Origin: Leptothrix sp. (in: b-proteobacteria)
GTDB taxonomy: Bacteria > Pseudomonadota > Gammaproteobacteria > Burkholderiales > Burkholderiaceae_C
Length of the DNA: 64,000 nt
Assembly: GCA_013822685.1 (NCBI GenBank)
Contig: PNKV01000003.1
Location: 62,001 to 126,000, forward strand
Reading direction: 5' to 3'
Numbering within the stretch: position 1 is the first letter of the stretch; the number at the start of each line of letters is the position of its first letter. The position numbers and the translations under genes are program-made. The notes beneath the pieces are model-generated. The model did no database searches, had not been told where the DNA came from, and was given only the letters and a program-made list of their open reading frames with translations. Below, piece by piece: positions 1 to 9,936 of this stretch.

Positions 1-1156
1 ACTCGCTCAGCGTCACCCAGGCTTTCTTGAAGCGGCCGTGTTCCAGCGCCGCACGGCACACATGGGTCAGCAAGTCGGATTCGGTGGTGGACCAGACGAT
101 GGCCTGGTTGACCTGGCTGAGGAAGTCATACAAGCGGGTCATGTGCACCAGCCGCTGCTCGGCGCGGCGGCGGGCGGTCACATCCCAGATCATCCAGACC
201 ACGCGGTCGCTGTCCCCCACGGGTGCGCAGCGGCTGTCAAAGTGGCGCTGGCCGCCCATGATGCGGATGGGGTAACTCAGGGTCTGCGTCTGGCGTGTTT
301 CCAGGGCCTTGGTCAGCGTGCCCATGAACAAAGCCATGTTGGCCTGCGAGAAAAACTTCGAGGCGGGTTGCCCGATCAGTTGTTCACGCGGGCGGCCCAG
401 CAGCGCGGACGAATGGTTGCCAAAAATCTCGATGTAGCGGCCATCCTTGTCCAGCAGGAAGGCCAGGTCGGGCAGGGCGTCAGCAAAGGCTTGCAGCTCG
501 GCTTCACGGCGCATCAAGGCCTGCGTGGCGGCTTCGCGCTGCTTGTGCGCGCGGCCGATCAAGGTCAGCAGCACCAGGGTCACCAGGCCCACGATGCCCA
601 TGTTGATCAAATCAATCTGCTTTTGCGCGTGGGTTTCGTCGCGCAGCACGGTTTGCCATTCGGTGCGGGCCTTGGTGGCCGATTGGTCCACCGCCTCCAT
701 GGCGGCCATCAACTGCGACGCCGGGACGGTGCCCGGTTGCTCCAGCCGCTGCTTCAACAGTTGCTGCGCGCTTTGCAGCCGGCTGAGCAAGGTTTGCAGG
801 GTGCCGCGCATGGCGGGGGCGGGCTCTTCCAGTAACTGGGCAGCGGCCTGCACGGCCTCGTTCAACGGCGCTTGTACACGCTCGCGATTGGCGGGAATTC
901 GCCCTTCCAGCAGCTGTTCGGCCAGCCATTGGCTGCGCAGCGACTCCAGCCGCGTCTGGGCCAGCAGGGTGTCAAAGGCATGGCCACGGTCTTGCAAACC
1001 GCGCCAGCTCATGTGTGACCAGGCCATCAAGGCCATGCAAATGGCCGCCAGTGCCGCGACCGCCAGGGCCAAGGGGCCAAAGCGGCCAAGGGCGGGCATG
1101 GGCAAGGAATTGGCGCTGGGGTTGGAAGCGGAAGAAGTGATGGCGGTCGCGCTCAC
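1..1156 (-). CDS. Membrane sensor protein with PAS and GAF-like domains (3' end missing)
   Basis: The reading frame runs off the left edge, so the output domain (GGDEF, EAL or histidine kinase) is not visible. The visible part has a hydrophobic segment near the N terminus (LALAVAALAAICMALMAW), about 140 residues of helical, probably periplasmic sequence, a second membrane segment (MGIVGLVTLVLLTLIG), then a PAS domain (FADALPDLAFLLDKDGRYIE onward). After the PAS domain comes a segment typical of the start of a GAF domain (RLYDFLSQVNQAIV, later CRAALEHGRFKKAWV). PAS followed by this GAF type often precedes a diguanylate cyclase, which is inference only. The start is uncertain: a GTG at 1156 and an ATG at 1099 are both in frame and neither has a clear ribosome binding site. 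Confidence 0.75.
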   Translation of the reverse strand, partial: MSATAITSSASNPSANSLPMPALGRFGPLALAVAALAAICMALMAWSHMSWRGLQDRGHAFDTLLAQTRLESLRSQWLAEQLLEGRIPANRERVQAPLNEAVQAAAQLLEEPAPAMRGTLQTLLSRLQSAQQLLKQRLEQPGTVPASQLMAAMEAVDQSATKARTEWQTVLRDETHAQKQIDLINMGIVGLVTLVLLTLIGRAHKQREAATQALMRREAELQAFADALPDLAFLLDKDGRYIEIFGNHSSALLGRPREQLIGQPASKFFSQANMALFMGTLTKALETRQTQTLSYPIRIMGGQRHFDSRCAPVGDSDRVVWMIWDVTARRRAEQRLVHMTRLYDFLSQVNQAIVWSTTESDLLTHVCRAALEHGRFKKAWVTLSE

Positions 1157-1284
1157 ATTGGCAGACAGGAGGACAGAGCTTGGCAGCTTAGGTGAAAAAT
1201 CGCGTCATGGGCCATGATCTAGGGATGACCCCTTGCGCGACCCCTCAGGCAGGGGTCCGGCCTCATGAACTACTTCACGAAACC

Positions 1285-2214
1285 ATGACCATTCCAGCTG
1301 TTTATTCGCCACTGTTCGAAGCGCGCTCGCATTTCATCGCCGCCCGCAGCCTGCGACACCATGCCTTGGTATGGGGTGAATTGACGAATGCCACGGCCGA
1401 GCAACCGCTGCTGGTGCTGGCCCATGGCTGGATGGACGTGGGAGCCTCCTTCCAGTTCATGGTGGATGCCCTGCGGCAATTGCCGGGCTGGGAAACACGC
1501 CCCATTGCCGCCATTGATTGGCGTGGTTTTGGCGAAACAGGCGCCCCCGCCAGCGACAGCTACTTTTTCGCCGACTACTTGGGCGACCTCGATGCCCTGC
1601 TGGATGCCCTGTCACCCAGCTTGCCAGTTGACCTGCTGGGCCACAGCATGGGCGGCAACGTCGTCATGCTCTACGCTGGGGTGCGCCCGGCGCGCATCCG
1701 GCGCCTGATCAACCTGGAGGGGTTCGGCATGCCCGCCACCCAACCTGACGACGCGCCCGGCCGCTACGTCAAATGGCTGGACGAGCTCAAAGCCCCCGCC
1801 CGCTTGAAAGATTACGACTCGGTGGCCGACGTGGCCAAACGCCTGCGATCGACCAACCCGCGCCTGCGCCCGGACTTCGCGCTGTGGCTGGCCGCCCAAT
1901 GGGCACACGAGGAGGGTGGCCGCTGGCACATCAACGCCGACCCTGCCCACAAGCGCTCCCAGCCGATCCTTTACCGCGTGGAAGAAGTGCAGGCCTTCTA
2001 CAAGCGCCTCACCATGCCGGTGCTCTTTGTCGAGGCAGACCAAACGGTCTATTTCTTGCTCTTCAATGGCAAGTTCACGCGCGATGAGTTCCTGGAGCGC
2101 GTCAAGTCCGTCCCCAATTTCAGGATGGAAACCATCACTGAGGCGGGCCACATGGTGCACCATGACCAACCCGTTGAATTGGCCAAGCACATCGCCAAAT
2201 TCCTCAATCCCTGA
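1285..2214 (+). CDS. Alpha/beta-fold hydrolase
   Basis: A 309-residue protein of the alpha/beta hydrolase superfamily. The oxyanion-hole region is LVLAHGWMD (residues 43-51), the nucleophile elbow is GHSMGG with Ser121, and a C-terminal His lies in EAGHMVHHD. The DWRGFGETG segment after the third strand is typical of epoxide-hydrolase and haloalkane-dehalogenase-like members, but the substrate cannot be read from the sequence. The ATG at 1285 was chosen because the homologous part begins directly after it; the frame stays open upstream but that part looks non-coding. The gene stands alone between the divergent sensor and prfB. Confidence 0.85.
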   Translation: MTIPAVYSPLFEARSHFIAARSLRHHALVWGELTNATAEQPLLVLAHGWMDVGASFQFMVDALRQLPGWETRPIAAIDWRGFGETGAPASDSYFFADYLGDLDALLDALSPSLPVDLLGHSMGGNVVMLYAGVRPARIRRLINLEGFGMPATQPDDAPGRYVKWLDELKAPARLKDYDSVADVAKRLRSTNPRLRPDFALWLAAQWAHEEGGRWHINADPAHKRSQPILYRVEEVQAFYKRLTMPVLFVEADQTVYFLLFNGKFTRDEFLERVKSVPNFRMETITEAGHMVHHDQPVELAKHIAKFLNP

Positions 2215-2292
2215 TCTCGGGGATATCGCATGAGAAAATACTGGTTGATCGGCGCCCCGAGCGCCTCCTGAACACCGATTGCGGACAAGAAC

Positions 2293-3397
2293 ATGGACAT
2301 CGAAAACATCAACTCCCTGGGCCAGCAGATTGCTGATTTGGGTCAGCGCACCGCTGACCTGCGGAGGTATCTTTGACTGGGATGAAAAATCCCGCCGCCT
2401 GAGCGAAGTCAACGCCGAACTCGAAGACCCCACCGTCTGGAACGACCCGAAGCGCGCCCAGGAGCTGGGCAAAGAGAAAAAGGCGCTGGAAAACGTCGTC
2501 CTGACCATCGCTGAACTGGAATCGGGCCTGGCCGACAACGGCGAGCTGTTTGAGATGTCCAAGGCCGACAACGATTTCGACGGCCTGCAAGCCATCTATG
2601 ACGACGTGGCCACGCAAGAGGCCCGCGTCAGCGCGCTCGAATTCCGCCGCATGTTCAACAACCCGGCGGACCCGCTGCCTGCTTTCCTGGACATCCAGGC
2701 CGGCGCCGGCGGCACCGAGGCCTGCGACTGGGCCAGTATGCTGCTGCGCCAGTACATCCGCTACGCCGAGCGCAAGGGCTTCACCGCCACGGTTGAAGAC
2801 ATGACCGATGGCGACACCGCCGGCATCAAGAGCGCCACGATCAAGGTCGAGGGCGAGTACGCCTTTGGCCTGCTGCGCACCGAAACCGGCGTGCACCGCC
2901 TGGTCCGCAAGTCGCCCTTCGACTCCTCGGGCGGCCGACACACCAGCTTCGCCAGCGTGTTCGTCTACCCCGAGATCGACGACACCATCGAGATCGACAT
3001 CAACCCGGCCGATGTGCGCACCGACACCTTCCGGGCCTCTGGCGCGGGCGGGCAGCACATCAACAAGACCGACTCGGCCGTGCGCCTGACGCACATGCCC
3101 ACGGGCATCGTCGTGCAGTGCCAGGACGGCCGTTCACAGCACAGCAACCGCGATGTGGCCTGGAAGCGCCTGCGCTCGCGTCTGTACGACTTCGAGATGC
3201 GCAAGCGCCAGGAAGCGCAGCAAAAGCTCGAAGACACCAAGACCGATGTGGGCTGGGGTCACCAGATCCGCTCTTACGTGCTGGACAACAGCCGCATCAA
3301 GGATTTGCGCACCAACGTCGAGATCTCCAACACCCAGAAGGTTCTGGATGGTGATCTGGACGCCTTCATCGAGGCCAGCCTGAAACAAGGCGTTTGA
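2293..3397 (+). CDS. prfB: Peptide chain release factor 2, made by programmed +1 frameshift
   Basis: RF2 recognises UGA and UAA stop codons and triggers peptidyl-tRNA hydrolysis in the ribosome. Translation starts at the ATG at 2293 and reads 27 codons to an in-frame TGA at 2374-2376. It must slip by +1 at CTT to continue as LDWDEKSRR in the next frame, giving about 367 residues, close to the E. coli length. The stop-recognition motif SPF is in KSPFDSSGG and the catalytic GGQ loop is in [16 protein letters not shown]. The slippage site is the classic autoregulatory circuit in which low RF2 favours frameshifting. A simple single-frame call would miss the true N terminus. Confidence 0.97.
2361..2377 (+). 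other. prfB programmed +1 frameshift site
   Basis: The sequence GCGGAGGTATCTTTGAC holds all the known elements: an internal Shine-Dalgarno-like GGAGG, the slippery CTT, the in-frame TGA stop and a following C. This matches the conserved prfB recoding signal. The first-frame TGA is at 2374-2376 and the second frame resumes with GAC at 2375. Confidence 0.95.
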
Positions 3398-3409
3398 GAA
3401 AGCACACCC

Positions 3410-6082
3410 ATGCGTGAAGGCACTGCCCATTTGATTCGCCGCGAAGACTACGCGGCCCCCGCGTTCTGGATCAAGACCGTCGACCTGACCTTTGACCTGG
3501 ACCCGGCCAAGACCCTGGTCATCAACAAGATGACCCTGGAGCGCAACCCCGAGCAGCCGGGCGCTTCACTGCGCCTGGACGGCGAAGACCTCAACCTGAC
3601 GCGGGTGCTGGTCGATGGCGAATCGGTGTCGTTCCGGGTGGAAGACCAGCAACTGGTGCTTGACAACCTGCCGGAGCAGCCCTTCACGCTGGAGATCCGC
3701 AACACCTGCGCGCCTGAAAAGAACACGCAGCTGTCGGGCCTGTACACCAGCAGCGGTGGCTTCTTCACGCAGTGCGAGGCATTAGGCTTTCGCCGCATCA
3801 CCTACTTCCTGGACCGCCCTGATGTGATGGCCACCTACAAGGTGACCTTGAAGGCCGACAAGCTGAAGTACCCCGCGCTGCTGTCCAACGGCAACCTGGT
3901 GGAAGAAGGCTCGATCGATGACAAGCGCCACTACGCTGTCTGGGTCGACCCGCACCCCAAGCCTTGCTACTTGTTCGCGCTGGTGGCCGCCGACCTCGTG
4001 CGTCGCGAGCAACGCATCCGCACGCGTGCCGGCAAGGACCACCTGCTGCAGATCTACGTGCGCGCCGGTGACCTCGACAAGACCGAGCACGCCATGAACT
4101 CGCTGATGGCGTCCATCGCCTGGGACGAAGCCCGCTTCGGCCTGAGCCTGGACCTGGAGCGCTTCATGATCGTCGCCGTGAGCGACTTCAACATGGGTGC
4201 CATGGAGAACAAGGGGTTGAACATCTTCAACACCAAGTTCGTGCTGGCCAACCCCGCCACGGCATCTGACGTTGATTTTGGCAATGTTGAAAGCGTGGTC
4301 GCCCACGAATATTTCCACAACTGGACCGGCAACCGCGTCACCTGCCGCGACTGGTTCCAGCTGTCGCTCAAAGAGGGCCTCACCGTCTTCCGTGACCAAC
4401 AGTTCAGCCAGGACATGGCCGGCAGCACCAGCGCCCGCGCCGTCAAGCGCATCGAAGACGTGCGCACCCTGCGCCAGGTGCAATTCCCGGAAGACGCCGG
4501 CCCCATGGCCCACCCCGTGCGCCCCGACAGCTACATGGCCATCGACAATTTCTACACGGCCACCGTGTATGAAAAGGGTGCCGAAGTGGTGCGCATGATG
4601 CACACCCTGGTGGGCGAAGAGGGCTTTGCCGCCGGCATGAAGCTCTACTTTGACCGCCACGACGGCCAGGCCGTGACCTGCGATGACTTTGCGCAAGCGA
4701 TTGCCGACGCCAACCCCGACAGCGAACTGGCCAAGCGCCTGGACGGCTTCAAGAACTGGTATGCCCAGGCCGGCACGCCGCGCGTGCAAGCGCGTGGTGA
4801 ATACGATGCCGAATCACGCACCTACACGTTGCACCTGAGCCAGTCGTCCAACCCCACGCCGGGCCAGCCCAACAAGGCGCCTTACGTGATCCCCGTGGCC
4901 ATGGGCCTGGTGGCGCACGATGGCCGCAGCCTGTTCCTGCACCTGGAAGGCGATGCCGCCCCCATCGGCCCGCAGACCGTGCTGGTGCTGTCAGAGGCGC
5001 AGCAAAGCTTCACCTTCGTCCATGTGCCGGTGGAGCCGGTGCCCTCGTTGCTGCGCGGTTTCTCGGCCCCGGTGGTGCTTGAGGCCGAGCTGGACGACGA
5101 CGCCTTGTTCACCCTGCTGTCGCACGACCTGGACCCCTTCAACCGCTGGGAAGCCGCGCAAAAGCTGGCCTTGCGCCGTTTGCTGGCTGCCGTCAATGGC
5201 CAAGGCCAGGCCGAGTTGGACGAGCGCTTCGTGCAAGCCCTGCGCGGCATCTTGCGCAACCCCGAGCTTGACGCGGCCTTCAAGGACCTGGTCCTGACCC
5301 TGCCCAGCGAAAGCTATGTGGCCGAGCAGCTCGACGTGGTCGATCCTCAGCGCATCCACACCGCGCGCGAAGGCATGAAGCTGCAGCTGGCCAAGGCCCT
5401 GCATGAAGACTGGGCTTGGGCCTATGAAGCCAACCACGACAACGGTGGTTACACGCCCGATGCCGTTAGCATGGGGCGCCGTGCCCTGGCCAACCTGGCG
5501 CTCAGCATGCTGTGCCTGGACGCCAGCGTGCGCAACAACCCCTTGTGGACCGGCAAGGCTTTCCAGCGCTACAAAGATGCCACCAACATGACCGACCGCC
5601 TGGGGGCCTTGAGCGCCCTGGTGTCAGGCCATTCAGAGCTGGCGCAGGCCGCGCTCGACCGCTTCCACGCGCAGTACAAGGACGAGGCCCTGGTCATCGA
5701 CAAGTGGTTCGCCCTGCAGGCCGCAGCCCCTGAAAAAGACGGCAAGGTGTTCGCGCGTTGCAAGGCCTTGATGAATCACCCGGACTTCACGCTGCGCACG
5801 CCCAACCGCGCGCGCAGCCTGCTGATGAGCCTGTGCTCGGCCAACCCGGCGGCCTTCCACCGCCCCGACGCGGCCGGCTACGTGTTCTGGGCCGACCGCG
5901 TGATCGAAATCGATGCCATCAACCCGCAACTGGCCGCCCGCCTGGCGCGCGCGCTGGACCACTGGCGCCGCCTGGCCGAGCCTTACCAGACGGCTGCCCG
6001 CGAGGCTTTGAGCCGCGTGGCCGCCAGGGCCGAGTTGTCGGACGACGTGCGCGAAATCATCACGCGCGCGCTGCAAGATTAA
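3410..6082 (+). CDS. pepN: Aminopeptidase N (M1 metallopeptidase)
   Basis: A cytoplasmic zinc aminopeptidase of 890 residues, a normal length for the gammaproteobacterial/betaproteobacterial PepN type. The substrate-binding motif [13 protein letters not shown] and the zinc site [24 protein letters not shown] (HExxH plus a downstream Glu) are both present. The C-terminal part is the long helical domain of the PepN subfamily, ending in TRALQD. It begins 12 bases after the prfB stop, so it is probably cotranscribed with prfB. Confidence 0.96.
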   Translation: MREGTAHLIRREDYAAPAFWIKTVDLTFDLDPAKTLVINKMTLERNPEQPGASLRLDGEDLNLTRVLVDGESVSFRVEDQQLVLDNLPEQPFTLEIRNTCAPEKNTQLSGLYTSSGGFFTQCEALGFRRITYFLDRPDVMATYKVTLKADKLKYPALLSNGNLVEEGSIDDKRHYAVWVDPHPKPCYLFALVAADLVRREQRIRTRAGKDHLLQIYVRAGDLDKTEHAMNSLMASIAWDEARFGLSLDLERFMIVAVSDFNMGAMENKGLNIFNTKFVLANPATASDVDFGNVESVVAHEYFHNWTGNRVTCRDWFQLSLKEGLTVFRDQQFSQDMAGSTSARAVKRIEDVRTLRQVQFPEDAGPMAHPVRPDSYMAIDNFYTATVYEKGAEVVRMMHTLVGEEGFAAGMKLYFDRHDGQAVTCDDFAQAIADANPDSELAKRLDGFKNWYAQAGTPRVQARGEYDAESRTYTLHLSQSSNPTPGQPNKAPYVIPVAMGLVAHDGRSLFLHLEGDAAPIGPQTVLVLSEAQQSFTFVHVPVEPVPSLLRGFSAPVVLEAELDDDALFTLLSHDLDPFNRWEAAQKLALRRLLAAVNGQGQAELDERFVQALRGILRNPELDAAFKDLVLTLPSESYVAEQLDVVDPQRIHTAREGMKLQLAKALHEDWAWAYEANHDNGGYTPDAVSMGRRALANLALSMLCLDASVRNNPLWTGKAFQRYKDATNMTDRLGALSALVSGHSELAQAALDRFHAQYKDEALVIDKWFALQAAAPEKDGKVFARCKALMNHPDFTLRTPNRARSLLMSLCSANPAAFHRPDAAGYVFWADRVIEIDAINPQLAARLARALDHWRRLAEPYQTAAREALSRVAARAELSDDVREIITRALQD

Positions 6083-6116
6083 GCAAACCTTTCAAACTTC
6101 AACCACTGTTCACACC

Positions 6117-7124
6117 ATGTCTCACCGTGTCAGCCTGACCCAATACCTGATCGAGCAACAGCGCGGCGCCGCGCAATTGCCCGCCCAACTGCGCCTGCTC
6201 ATTGAAGTGGTCGCGCGTGCCTGCAAGAGCATCGCCATCAGCGTCAACAAAGGCGCCCTGGGTGATGTGCTGGGCACCGCCGGCAGCGAGAACGTGCAGG
6301 GCGAAGTCCAGAAGAAGCTGGACATCATCGCCAACGAAGTGCTGATCGAAGCCAATGAGTGGGGCGGCCACCTGGCGGGCATGGCCTCTGAAGAGATGGA
6401 CGACATGCACGCGGTGCCCAACCGCTACCCGCAGGGCGAATACCTGCTGTTGTTCGATCCCTTGGATGGCTCCAGCAACATCGATGTGAACGTGAGCATT
6501 GGCACCATCTTCTCGGTGCTCAAGCACAAAGGCGGCGACGTCACCAACGACAGCTTCCTGCAGCCTGGCACCGCCCAGGTCTGCGCAGGTTATTGCGTTT
6601 ATGGCCCCCAAACCACCCTGGTGTTGACGGTGGGCCAGGGCGTGGTCATGTTCACGCTGGACCGCGAGCAGGGCTCATGGGTGATGACCGACAGCGATGT
6701 GCGGATCCCCGAAGACACCAAGGAATTCGCCATCAACATGTCGAACGTGCGCCACTGGGCCCCGCCCATGAAGCGCTACATCGACGAATGCCTGGAAGGC
6801 AAGGACGGCGTGCGCGGCAAGGACTTCAACATGCGCTGGGTGGCTTCCATGGTGGCTGATGTGCACCGCATCCTGACCCGTGGCGGCATCTTCATGTACC
6901 CCTGGGACAAGCGCGAGCCGGGCAAGCCCGGCAAGCTGCGTTTGATGTACGAAGCCAACCCGATGAGCTTTTTGGTGGAGCAGGCGGGCGGCATGTCGAC
7001 CAATGGCACGCAGCGCATCATGGAGCTGCAGCCCACGCAGTTGCACGAGCGGGTCAGCGTGATGCTGGGCTCGAAGAACGAGGTGGCGCGGGTGACGCAG
7101 TACCACGTGGACCAGGGCGCCTGA
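6117..7124 (+). CDS. fbp: Fructose-1,6-bisphosphatase class I (housekeeping copy)
   Basis: Hydrolyses fructose-1,6-bisphosphate to fructose-6-phosphate in gluconeogenesis. It has 335 residues, with the metal-binding [11 protein letters not shown] motif followed by [10 protein letters not shown], and the C-terminal active-site segment [15 protein letters not shown]. It follows pepN by 34 bases. A second, divergent FBPase lies in the cbb operon at 49638-50732, so this one is likely the constitutive gluconeogenic enzyme; that division of labour is inferred from context. Confidence 0.95.
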   Translation: MSHRVSLTQYLIEQQRGAAQLPAQLRLLIEVVARACKSIAISVNKGALGDVLGTAGSENVQGEVQKKLDIIANEVLIEANEWGGHLAGMASEEMDDMHAVPNRYPQGEYLLLFDPLDGSSNIDVNVSIGTIFSVLKHKGGDVTNDSFLQPGTAQVCAGYCVYGPQTTLVLTVGQGVVMFTLDREQGSWVMTDSDVRIPEDTKEFAINMSNVRHWAPPMKRYIDECLEGKDGVRGKDFNMRWVASMVADVHRILTRGGIFMYPWDKREPGKPGKLRLMYEANPMSFLVEQAGGMSTNGTQRIMELQPTQLHERVSVMLGSKNEVARVTQYHVDQGA

Positions 7125-7171
7125 GCTAGAAGGCCTGGCTGAAAAGCCATGCTAGAATTTTGGTCTGGAAA

Positions 7172-7247
7172 GCCGGTGTAGCTCAGTCGGTAGAGCAGCT
7201 CATTCGTAATGAGAAGGTCGGGTGTTCGATTCATCTCTCCGGCACCA
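7172..7247 (+). tRNA. tRNA-Thr (anticodon CGT)
   Basis: A 76-base cloverleaf: acceptor GCCGGTG, D arm with AGCTCAGTCGGTAGAGC, anticodon loop TTCGTAA with anticodon CGT (reads ACG, Thr), T loop TTCGATT and an encoded CCA end. It closely resembles bacterial tRNA-Thr(CGU). One acceptor pair (position 6 with 67) is T against T, a mismatch. A strong hairpin terminator follows 11 bases downstream. Confidence 0.96.
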
Positions 7248-7258
7248 ATCAAACAAGC

Positions 7259-7292
7259 AAAAAGCCCCACTCACAAGGTTGGGCTTTTTTCT
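7259..7292 (+). terminator. Rho-independent terminator after tRNA-Thr
   Basis: An A-rich arm ending in GCCC pairs with GGGC followed by a run of T (GGGCTTTTTT), with a loop of about 13 bases. The A/T symmetry means it could also work for transcription arriving from the right, that is for the PEP-CTERM gene on the minus strand. Confidence 0.85.
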
Positions 7293-7315
7293 TTTGGTCA
7301 GCGATGAATTGACGG

Positions 7316-7972
7316 CTATGCCTTTTGGTCTGTCGCTTTACGGCGTTGATTCAATATCAGGGCACCGACCATTGCCAGTCCCCCCAACGCCATTGGCAGT
7401 GAGCCGGCTTCAGGGACAAGGACCGTGAACTTGGTCAGGCTGGTTGACGTTGGCATGTTGACGGATTCGAATGTGTTGTTCCAAAACGTGTTGATGATGA
7501 AAGCGCCTTTTCCTGCATGGCCGGGTTTCAAGAAATCGGCCGGTAATGTGGGGCTGTCGAAAAACAGCGCCGAAGTGGGACTGCTCAGTTCGACCGCGAA
7601 GTAGCCATTGGCGCCGCAGCCACCATGGCAGTTCCAACTGAAATCCCAGTTGAATCCAACGTAGCTGTGGCCTTCGGGATAGACCAGTGTGATCAGCCGT
7701 GCATTTTTTTGCAGCACCTCGTCGAAAAGTATGTTTGCTGCACCAAATGTGATGGACAAGACACTGAAGCTGTAGGTGTTCTGTTTCACCCCCCCGTAGT
7801 TGTCCTGCGCTGTCCTGGTGCCGCCGTAATACTCGATGGTCATGTCTTGCTCGTTGCCGTTCAGCACCACCGGTAAAGTGATGCTGGCCGCCATTGCTTG
7901 CTGGCTGGCTGCCAAAACCACCGTGGCCGCAAGGCCTGTGCAATTTCTAAAGAAGCTGAGTTTTGCGCTCAT
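7316..7972 (-). CDS. PEP-CTERM sorting-signal protein, exported
   Basis: A 218-residue secreted protein. It starts with a signal peptide (LAATVVLAASQQAMAA) and ends with the tripartite PEP-CTERM signal: VPEAGSLPMALGG, a hydrophobic helix (LAMVGALIL) and a basic tail (NQRRKA). Such tails are cleaved by exosortase/EpsH-type enzymes; no exosortase gene is visible in this window. The middle part is unrecognised. The ATG at 7972 was chosen because AGGAG lies 7 bases upstream and the signal peptide follows; the frame is open further upstream. Confidence 0.85.
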   Translation of the reverse strand: MSAKLSFFRNCTGLAATVVLAASQQAMAASITLPVVLNGNEQDMTIEYYGGTRTAQDNYGGVKQNTYSFSVLSITFGAANILFDEVLQKNARLITLVYPEGHSYVGFNWDFSWNCHGGCGANGYFAVELSSPTSALFFDSPTLPADFLKPGHAGKGAFIINTFWNNTFESVNMPTSTSLTKFTVLVPEAGSLPMALGGLAMVGALILNQRRKATDQKA

Positions 7973-8145
7973 TGGATTCTCCTGGGTGGGCTCATCAAGG
8001 AAGTGGGCGCTTGGCTGAATCCGAGTCAAGATGCGGTGGGCAGCCCGGCACGGCTTTATCATGTGATCGAACTTTCTTTGGCCGCGATCCCTAGAGATAG
8101 GGGCCTAGTCCGCCACCGGGTAAAATCCCCACTCTGCCCAGTGAC

Positions 8146-8161
8146 TGTCATCACCATGACA
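8146..8161. promoter_or_regulatory. Palindrome upstream of the phosphate uptake genes
   Basis: TGTCATCACCATGACA is a perfect 6-base inverted repeat with a 4-base spacer, ending 14 bases before the ATG of the DUF47 gene. Its left part, with the preceding C, gives CTGTCAT, the half-site of a PhoB box, but the right part is inverted rather than a direct repeat. An operator role is a guess from position. Confidence 0.3.
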
Positions 8162-8175
8162 CGCGAGACCACCCC

Positions 8176-8823
8176 ATGATTTTTGGAAAACTTCTGCCCC
8201 GAGAGGGCAATTTTTTCGAGCTGTTCAACCAGCACGCCAACCACACAGTCGCCGCGGCCCACGCCTTCGCGAACCTGGTCAAGCACTACAACGACCCGAT
8301 CCTGCGAGAAAAGTACACCCAGGAAGTCGATGCCGCGGAAAACTCCGCCGATGACGTCACCCGTGAAGTCAACAAGCTGCTGCATAAAACCTTCATCACC
8401 CCCATCGACCGCGAGCAGATCCACTCGTTGATCAACACGATGGACGACGTGGCCGACCTGATCCACGGCGCGGCCGAGACCATGGCCCTGTACGACGTGC
8501 GCACCATGACCGACGAGATCATCCGCCTGACCGAACTGGGCGTGAAGTGCTGCGAACGCCTGCGCTCGGCCGTGGCCTTGCTGCCCGACATCGGCAGTGC
8601 CAAGACCGCCGAAGCCGCCCTCAAGACCTGCGAAGAGATCGACCAGCTTGAATCCGACGCCGACCGCGTGCTGCGCGCCGCCATGAGCAAGCTGTTTCGC
8701 GAAGAGTCCGATGTGCGCGAGCTGATCAAGCTCAAGGCCATTTACGAGATGCTGGAAACCGTGACCGACAAGTGTGAAGACGTCGCCAATCTGATCGAGG
8801 GCGTGATCCTCGAGAACTCCTGA
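8176..8823 (+). CDS. DUF47 family PhoU-like phosphate transport regulator
   Basis: A 215-residue all-helical protein of the DUF47 (PhoU-like, TIGR00153) family, beginning MIFGKLLPREGNFFELFNQH. Family members sit next to PiT-type phosphate permeases and are thought to control them. The conserved segments DDVTREVNKLLHKTFITPIDREQIHSL and LIEGVILENS are present. The stop is 15 bases before the permease start, so the two form an operon. Confidence 0.92.
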   Translation: MIFGKLLPREGNFFELFNQHANHTVAAAHAFANLVKHYNDPILREKYTQEVDAAENSADDVTREVNKLLHKTFITPIDREQIHSLINTMDDVADLIHGAAETMALYDVRTMTDEIIRLTELGVKCCERLRSAVALLPDIGSAKTAEAALKTCEEIDQLESDADRVLRAAMSKLFREESDVRELIKLKAIYEMLETVTDKCEDVANLIEGVILENS

Positions 8824-8838
8824 TCCGGGCGGCTGACC

Positions 8839-9849
8839 ATGGTTTCCATGCAGGCGGCCCTGTGGGTCGTGATTCTTCTGGTGGTGCTCGCACTGCTGTT
8901 CGATTTCATGAATGGCTTCCACGACGCGGCCAATTCGATCGCCACGGTGGTGTCCACCGGGGTGCTGCGTCCGGCACAAGCGGTGTTGTTCGCAGCCTTC
9001 TTCAATGTGGTCGCCATTTTCGTCTTCCACCTCAGCGTGGCCACCACTGTGGGCAAAGGCATCGCCGACCCGGGGGTGGTCGATGTGCACGTGGTGTTCG
9101 GGGCCCTGATCGGGGCCATCACCTGGAACGTGATCACCTGGCTGTATGGCATCCCCAGCAGCTCGTCCCACGCGCTGATCGGCGGGATCGTGGGCGCAGT
9201 GATGGCCAAGGCCGGAGCGGGCGCCCTGGTGTCCACCGGCATCATTCGCACGGTGACGTTCATCTTCGTGTCGCCCTTGCTGGGTTATGTTTTTGGCTCG
9301 CTGATGATGGTGCTGGTGGCCTGGGTGTGCCGGCGCATGGCGCCTAACCGCGTGGATGGCTGGTTCCGCCGCTTGCAGCTGGTCTCGGCCGGGGCCTACA
9401 GTCTGGGGCATGGGGGCAACGACGCGCAAAAAACCATCGGCATCATCTGGATGCTGTTGATCTCGACGGGGTACGCGTCGGTGAACGACAAGGTGCCGCC
9501 CAACTGGGTGATCATTTCCTGTTACCTGGCCATTGGCGCCGGCACGATGTTCGGTGGTTGGCGCATTGTCCGGACCATGGGGCAGAAGATCACCAAGCTC
9601 AAACCGGTGGGCGGTTTCTGCGCCGAAACCGGTGGCGCGATGACCTTGTTCATCGCCACGGCCTTGGGCGTGCCGGTGTCCACCACGCACACCATCACAG
9701 GGGCGATTGTCGGTGTGGGCTCGGTCCAACGTGCCAGCGCCGTGCGCTGGGGCGTGGCGGGCAACATCATCTGGGCGTGGATCCTGACCATTCCCGCGTC
9801 GGCCTTCGTGGCGGCGGTGGCCTACTGGCTCAGCTTGCAGCTGTTCTAA
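8839..9849 (+). CDS. PiT family inorganic phosphate permease
   Basis: A 336-residue inner-membrane transporter with about ten hydrophobic segments. Both PiT signature repeats are present: DFMNGFHDAANSIATVV near the N terminus and GHGGNDAQKTIGIIW in the middle. A third conserved segment, PVSTTHTITGAIVG, is in the C-terminal half. It imports metal-phosphate by proton symport in this family. It is paired with the upstream DUF47 regulator. Confidence 0.94.
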   Translation: MVSMQAALWVVILLVVLALLFDFMNGFHDAANSIATVVSTGVLRPAQAVLFAAFFNVVAIFVFHLSVATTVGKGIADPGVVDVHVVFGALIGAITWNVITWLYGIPSSSSHALIGGIVGAVMAKAGAGALVSTGIIRTVTFIFVSPLLGYVFGSLMMVLVAWVCRRMAPNRVDGWFRRLQLVSAGAYSLGHGGNDAQKTIGIIWMLLISTGYASVNDKVPPNWVIISCYLAIGAGTMFGGWRIVRTMGQKITKLKPVGGFCAETGGAMTLFIATALGVPVSTTHTITGAIVGVGSVQRASAVRWGVAGNIIWAWILTIPASAFVAAVAYWLSLQLF

Positions 9850-9869
9850 AGTGTGGTTTCGTAAGCATC

Positions 9870-9932
9870 TGTTCCTGGTCCGGCGGCCGGCATGGGGTTT
9901 GCCACCTCCATGTGGTCACTTCACCAGGAACA
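9870..9932. repeat. 10-bp perfect inverted repeat with 43-base loop
   Basis: TGTTCCTGGT at 9870-9879 is mirrored by ACCAGGAACA at 9923-9932. It fills most of the gap between the phosphate permease stop and the next small reading frame, whose ATG is 4 bases after the right arm. It could form a large hairpin in RNA; function unknown. Confidence 0.6.
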
Positions 9933-9936
9933 AACC

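Noticed and set aside
8059..9729. Minus strand open frame of 556 codons
   Set aside because: Antisense to the DUF47 and PiT genes; low-complexity His/Gly/Asp-rich product.
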